Source: Streptomyces sp. NK08204 (GTDB taxonomy: Bacteria; Actinomycetota; Actinomycetes; Streptomycetales; Streptomycetaceae). From it: a DNA stretch of 64,000 bases. Both the position numbers and the translations under genes were made by a program. The notes under the pieces were generated by a model, which was not told the DNA's origin, searched no databases, and worked only from the letters and a program-made list of their open reading frames with translations. Shown one piece after another: positions 61,580 through 64,000 of this stretch. Each line of letters starts with the position of its first letter. Position 1 is the stretch's first letter. The stretch covers positions 124,001 through 188,000 of the forward strand of contig NZ_JAINVF010000006.1 in the NCBI RefSeq assembly GCF_020400585.1, written 5' to 3'.

Positions 61580-62386
61580 TCACCCGAACCGAGCCGCCAA
61601 GCGCTTGTACGACGTGGGCGCGAGGGCGCGAACCACCGCGGGTACGCGGAGCCAGCCGGGCACGAACACCTCGTGGCGATCCCGGCGCACCGCCTCGACG
61701 ACTGCTGCGGCCACCCGTTCAGGGGGGATCGGACGCGGGCGGGTGCGGGTGTAGGGCGTCCCTCTCCGGGCGAAGAAGGGGGTGTCCACCACACCCGGCA
61801 CGACATGAGACAGTGCGACGCCGGTGCCGTCCAGCTCGTAGCGCAGCGCGTCGGCGAAGGTGCCGAGTCCGGCTTTCGCCGCGGAGTACACCGCTTCCTC
61901 CCGCACACCGACGCACCCGGCGATCGAGCCGATCAGCACCAGCCGGCCCCGGCGCCGCGCCACCATGTGCGGCAGGACCTGCCGGACCAGACGTACCACT
62001 GAGGCAAGGTCCACGGTGAGCACCCGGTCCAGCTCGCTGACGGGCATGGAGGTGAACGGCCCGGCCCAGCCCACTCCGGCCGCGGCGACGAGCAGATCGA
62101 TGCCCGGCGCCTGCCGAAGGGCCCGGCTGACCAGATGTCGGGCGCCGTCGGTGTCGGCGAGGTCGCAGGGAATCGCAACGCCGGACGTCTCGCGCGCCAC
62201 CATGTCCAGCCGGGCACGGTCACGTCCGGAGACCAGCAGTGTCCACCGCTCCTTCGCCAGGGCCCGCGCGACAGCCGCCCCGATCCCCGAGGAGGCACCC
62301 GTCACGAGCGCCACGCCGGTGGCGGGCGCGGTGCCCGACAGGGGAGAGGGCGAGGCCGTGTGCGGATCCGCCGTGGCGCGTCCCAA
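61580..62386 (-). CDS. SDR family oxidoreductase (DltE-like), TTG start
   Basis: 268 residues: cofactor motif [17 protein letters not shown] near 30, catalytic Ser/Tyr-Lys in [39 protein letters not shown] near 145-183. The C-terminal [20 protein letters not shown] recalls lipid-modifying SDRs. The start is TTG at 62386: AGGAGG lies only 5 bases upstream and no ATG or GTG in frame suits it. It is first of a two-gene unit with the deacetylase, behind a SigB-like promoter. Confidence 0.85.
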   Translation of the reverse strand: MGRATADPHTASPSPLSGTAPATGVALVTGASSGIGAAVARALAKERWTLLVSGRDRARLDMVARETSGVAIPCDLADTDGARHLVSRALRQAPGIDLLVAAAGVGWAGPFTSMPVSELDRVLTVDLASVVRLVRQVLPHMVARRRGRLVLIGSIAGCVGVREEAVYSAAKAGLGTFADALRYELDGTGVALSHVVPGVVDTPFFARRGTPYTRTRPRPIPPERVAAAVVEAVRRDRHEVFVPGWLRVPAVVRALAPTSYKRLAARFG

Positions 62387-62508
62387 GCTGACCTCCTGAG
62401 TGGTGGGCGGGACGGCGCCCGGCCTGTGGACCACCCGCGAGTGCACGTTGACCGCCCCGTCCACCCCCGCGCATCCGTGTCTCCGACGAAGGCAACGACC
62501 ATCGAGGG

Positions 62509-62534
62509 GTAGCCCGAGTCCGCTGATTTCAAAC
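62509..62534 (-). promoter_or_regulatory. SigB-like promoter upstream of the SDR-deacetylase unit
   Basis: Minus strand GTTT (62534-62531), 16 bases, GGCTAC (62514-62509), leaving a leader of about 115 bases. The match in core and spacing to the promoter at 59316-59341 suggests co-regulation. The 465-bp divergent gap holds no gene that I can see. Confidence 0.5.
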
Positions 62535-62851
62535 CTTCCCGTCGACCACGCAGACGACCCGTCGGCGGTCTCTTCGCCCAGGCGGGCCGCTGCGATCGGT
62601 GTCCGGCCTGGCGCACCACGGTTCGTGGTCGAGTCGCGTGAGCGGGCGGCTGTCCCGGCTCCGGCGCTGCTGGGCTGGCCCGCACCGAACGGACCGGATG
62701 ACCGCCCGCTGGTCAGCTGTGCCGCTGTGGGCCGGCCGGACGGTGATGTCTGCCCGGCGATAGGCCGCACGTGTGTCTTTGCGGAACGATCCCGGCCGGG
62801 CTTGGGCCGTCGTGACGTCTGCGACCGGGCAGGGCAGGAGGATGAAACGCC

Positions 62852-63754
62852 GTGGTCTACCTCTACAGCCTTCCCGCCGCGTGCCTGCTGGGTTTCGGCT
62901 TCGTGCTCCAGCAGCATGCCGCCGAACGTGAACCGCTGTCCTTGATGCTGTCGTTCCGGCTGCTGCTGGACCTCGTGCGGGTGCCGCTGTGGCTGGCAGG
63001 CATCGGCTGCATGGTCATGGGCCAGATCCTTGGGGCACTCGCACTGACGCACGGCAACCTGGGGCAGGTGGAGCCGTTGCTCACCACGAACCTGCTCTTC
63101 GCGATGGCGCTCGCCCGGTGGATGGGTGACCAGCCGCTGGGCTGGTCCGGATGGCTGGGAGCACTGGCTCTCAGCGGCGGGGTGGCGTCCGTCATCCTGG
63201 CCGGGCGGCCGCACAGCGGTCAGGGTCAGGTCGGCGCGCTGCGGCACTGGCTCGTGATCGGCTGCGTGCTGGCGCTGGCCGGAATCCTCGTCGCCATCGC
63301 CCAGCACCTGCGCCTCCTGCACCGGCCGCCACTCCTGGCCGCCGCGGCCGGCACCCTCTACGGCCTCCAGGACGCACTCACCCGGGTCTGCGGCGGCATC
63401 ATCGGCGCCAGGGGAATCACCGGACTGCTCGTGTCCTGGGAGCCCTGGGCCGTCGTGGCGCTGGCGGTGGTGGGTCTGCTGCTGGTGCAGAGTGCCTTCG
63501 AGGCCGGGCCGTTGCGTCTGTCCCTGCCTGCGCTGAGCGCCGCCGAACCCCTGAGCGGCATCGCCTGTGGTATCGGCTTCCTCCACGACGAACTGCGCAC
63601 GACCCCGGGCGCACTGGCCTGGCAGGCGGCCGGAGTGGTCGCGGTGGTCGGTGGCCTCTTCGTCCTCGGACGACACCCTGTCATGCCGACCGGTGAACGG
63701 CGCCCCGAGCCCCCGGTCCATCACCACGCGCACCGCCCCCGGCATCGGCCGTGA
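62852..63754 (+). CDS. DMT-superfamily transporter, second of the cassette
   Basis: 300 residues, about nine or ten helices ([86 protein letters not shown]), EamA-like. The C-terminal tail is His/Arg-rich ([12 protein letters not shown]). GTG 62852 follows an AGGAGG. It is divergent from the SDR gene and paralogous to the DMT protein at 58309. A lipid-glycan flippase role is plausible but unproven. Confidence 0.88.
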   Translation: MVYLYSLPAACLLGFGFVLQQHAAEREPLSLMLSFRLLLDLVRVPLWLAGIGCMVMGQILGALALTHGNLGQVEPLLTTNLLFAMALARWMGDQPLGWSGWLGALALSGGVASVILAGRPHSGQGQVGALRHWLVIGCVLALAGILVAIAQHLRLLHRPPLLAAAAGTLYGLQDALTRVCGGIIGARGITGLLVSWEPWAVVALAVVGLLLVQSAFEAGPLRLSLPALSAAEPLSGIACGIGFLHDELRTTPGALAWQAAGVVAVVGGLFVLGRHPVMPTGERRPEPPVHHHAHRPRHRP

Positions 63755-64000
63755 CATCTCCGGTCCGGTCTCACCTGCTCCGGCACCAGCGGCAGCCACG
63801 GCGTAACCGGCACCTGATGCAACGACGTGATGTCAGCCGTCGGCGCGAGCCACGGCGATGACACGGTGCACGGCGGCCACGGCACGGACAGCTGCCCGAA
63901 GGCCCCGGGCGACGTCCGCAGACGCTGTCCGCAGCCCCGTCACGACGCCGGATCCGGCCGGCATCTCGCCTGCTGGGGGCCGGCCGGTCACTTGCCGCGG
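63755..64000. other. Window end, no gene recognised
   Basis: The last 246 bp contain no convincing reading frame or hairpin. Confidence 0.4.

Noticed and set aside
61580..63799. A 739-codon minus-strand frame
   Set aside because: The SDR domain starts at a TTG with AGGAGG; upstream codons are antisense to the DMT gene and lack protein character.

Overview
The window is high-GC actinobacterial chromosome, almost certainly Streptomyces. Evidence: strong G/C bias at third codon positions, many GTG starts, short GGAGG-type ribosome sites, and families typical of or frequent in that genus (DUF6332, DUF6643, DUF5317, DUF6986-type CitE-like lyase, SHOCT protein, TerD, Rv1733c-like membrane protein, mycothiol-dependent isomerase fold). 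No rRNA, tRNA, CRISPR array, integrase, transposase or att site was recognised. It reads as ordinary chromosome rich in regulators and transporters, with several decayed genes.

Layout. 0-6 kb: etfB-etfA closed by a strong terminator, a CitE-like lyase, a frame-broken pseudogene, and a divergent LacI regulator/ROK sugar kinase pair around a palindromic operator. 6-20 kb: AAA-NUDIX fusion, MBL hydrolase, M20 peptidase, geranylgeranyl-reductase-type flavoprotein, a deazaflavin-type reductase with a divergent TetR repressor and paired operators, a two-component system, a drug exporter with a divergent MarR repressor, a DinB-like enzyme and a second MFS carrier. 20-26 kb: small secreted protein, ArsR-like regulator, a gene graveyard (AraC fragment; DUF5317 gene broken by a 10-bp duplication), and an amino-sugar-type locus (DeoR / SIS isomerase / class II aldolase). 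26-35 kb: rRNA-type methyltransferase, AlkB, ROK repressor, a four-gene TetR-cupin-DUF4865-phosphotriesterase operon, a SHOCT gene followed by an apparent ABC-ATPase stub, an RsbW-like kinase, and a Cds1-type cysteine desulfhydrase.

36-50 kb: a second DeoR regulator, an 832-residue membrane protein with hydrolase motifs at both ends, a beta-helix/AAA+ fusion, an Rv1733c-like protein, a MOSC protein, DUF6643 divergent from a two-domain TerD protein, an HpnB-like glycosyltransferase, a glutamate-racemase-like protein and an O-antigen-ligase-like protein. 50-57 kb: apolipoprotein N-acyltransferase, NUDIX hydrolase, 3-hydroxybutyrate dehydrogenase, a GAF/PucR regulator and an MHS-type symporter. 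58-64 kb: five genes (two DMT transporters, an MGDG-synthase-like glycosyltransferase, a polysaccharide deacetylase and an SDR) that look like an envelope glycolipid cassette; its two minus-strand units carry near-identical stress-sigma-like promoters. This cassette and the beta-helix/AAA+ protein are my best candidates for undescribed biology. All functional calls rest on motifs read by eye; no database search was possible.
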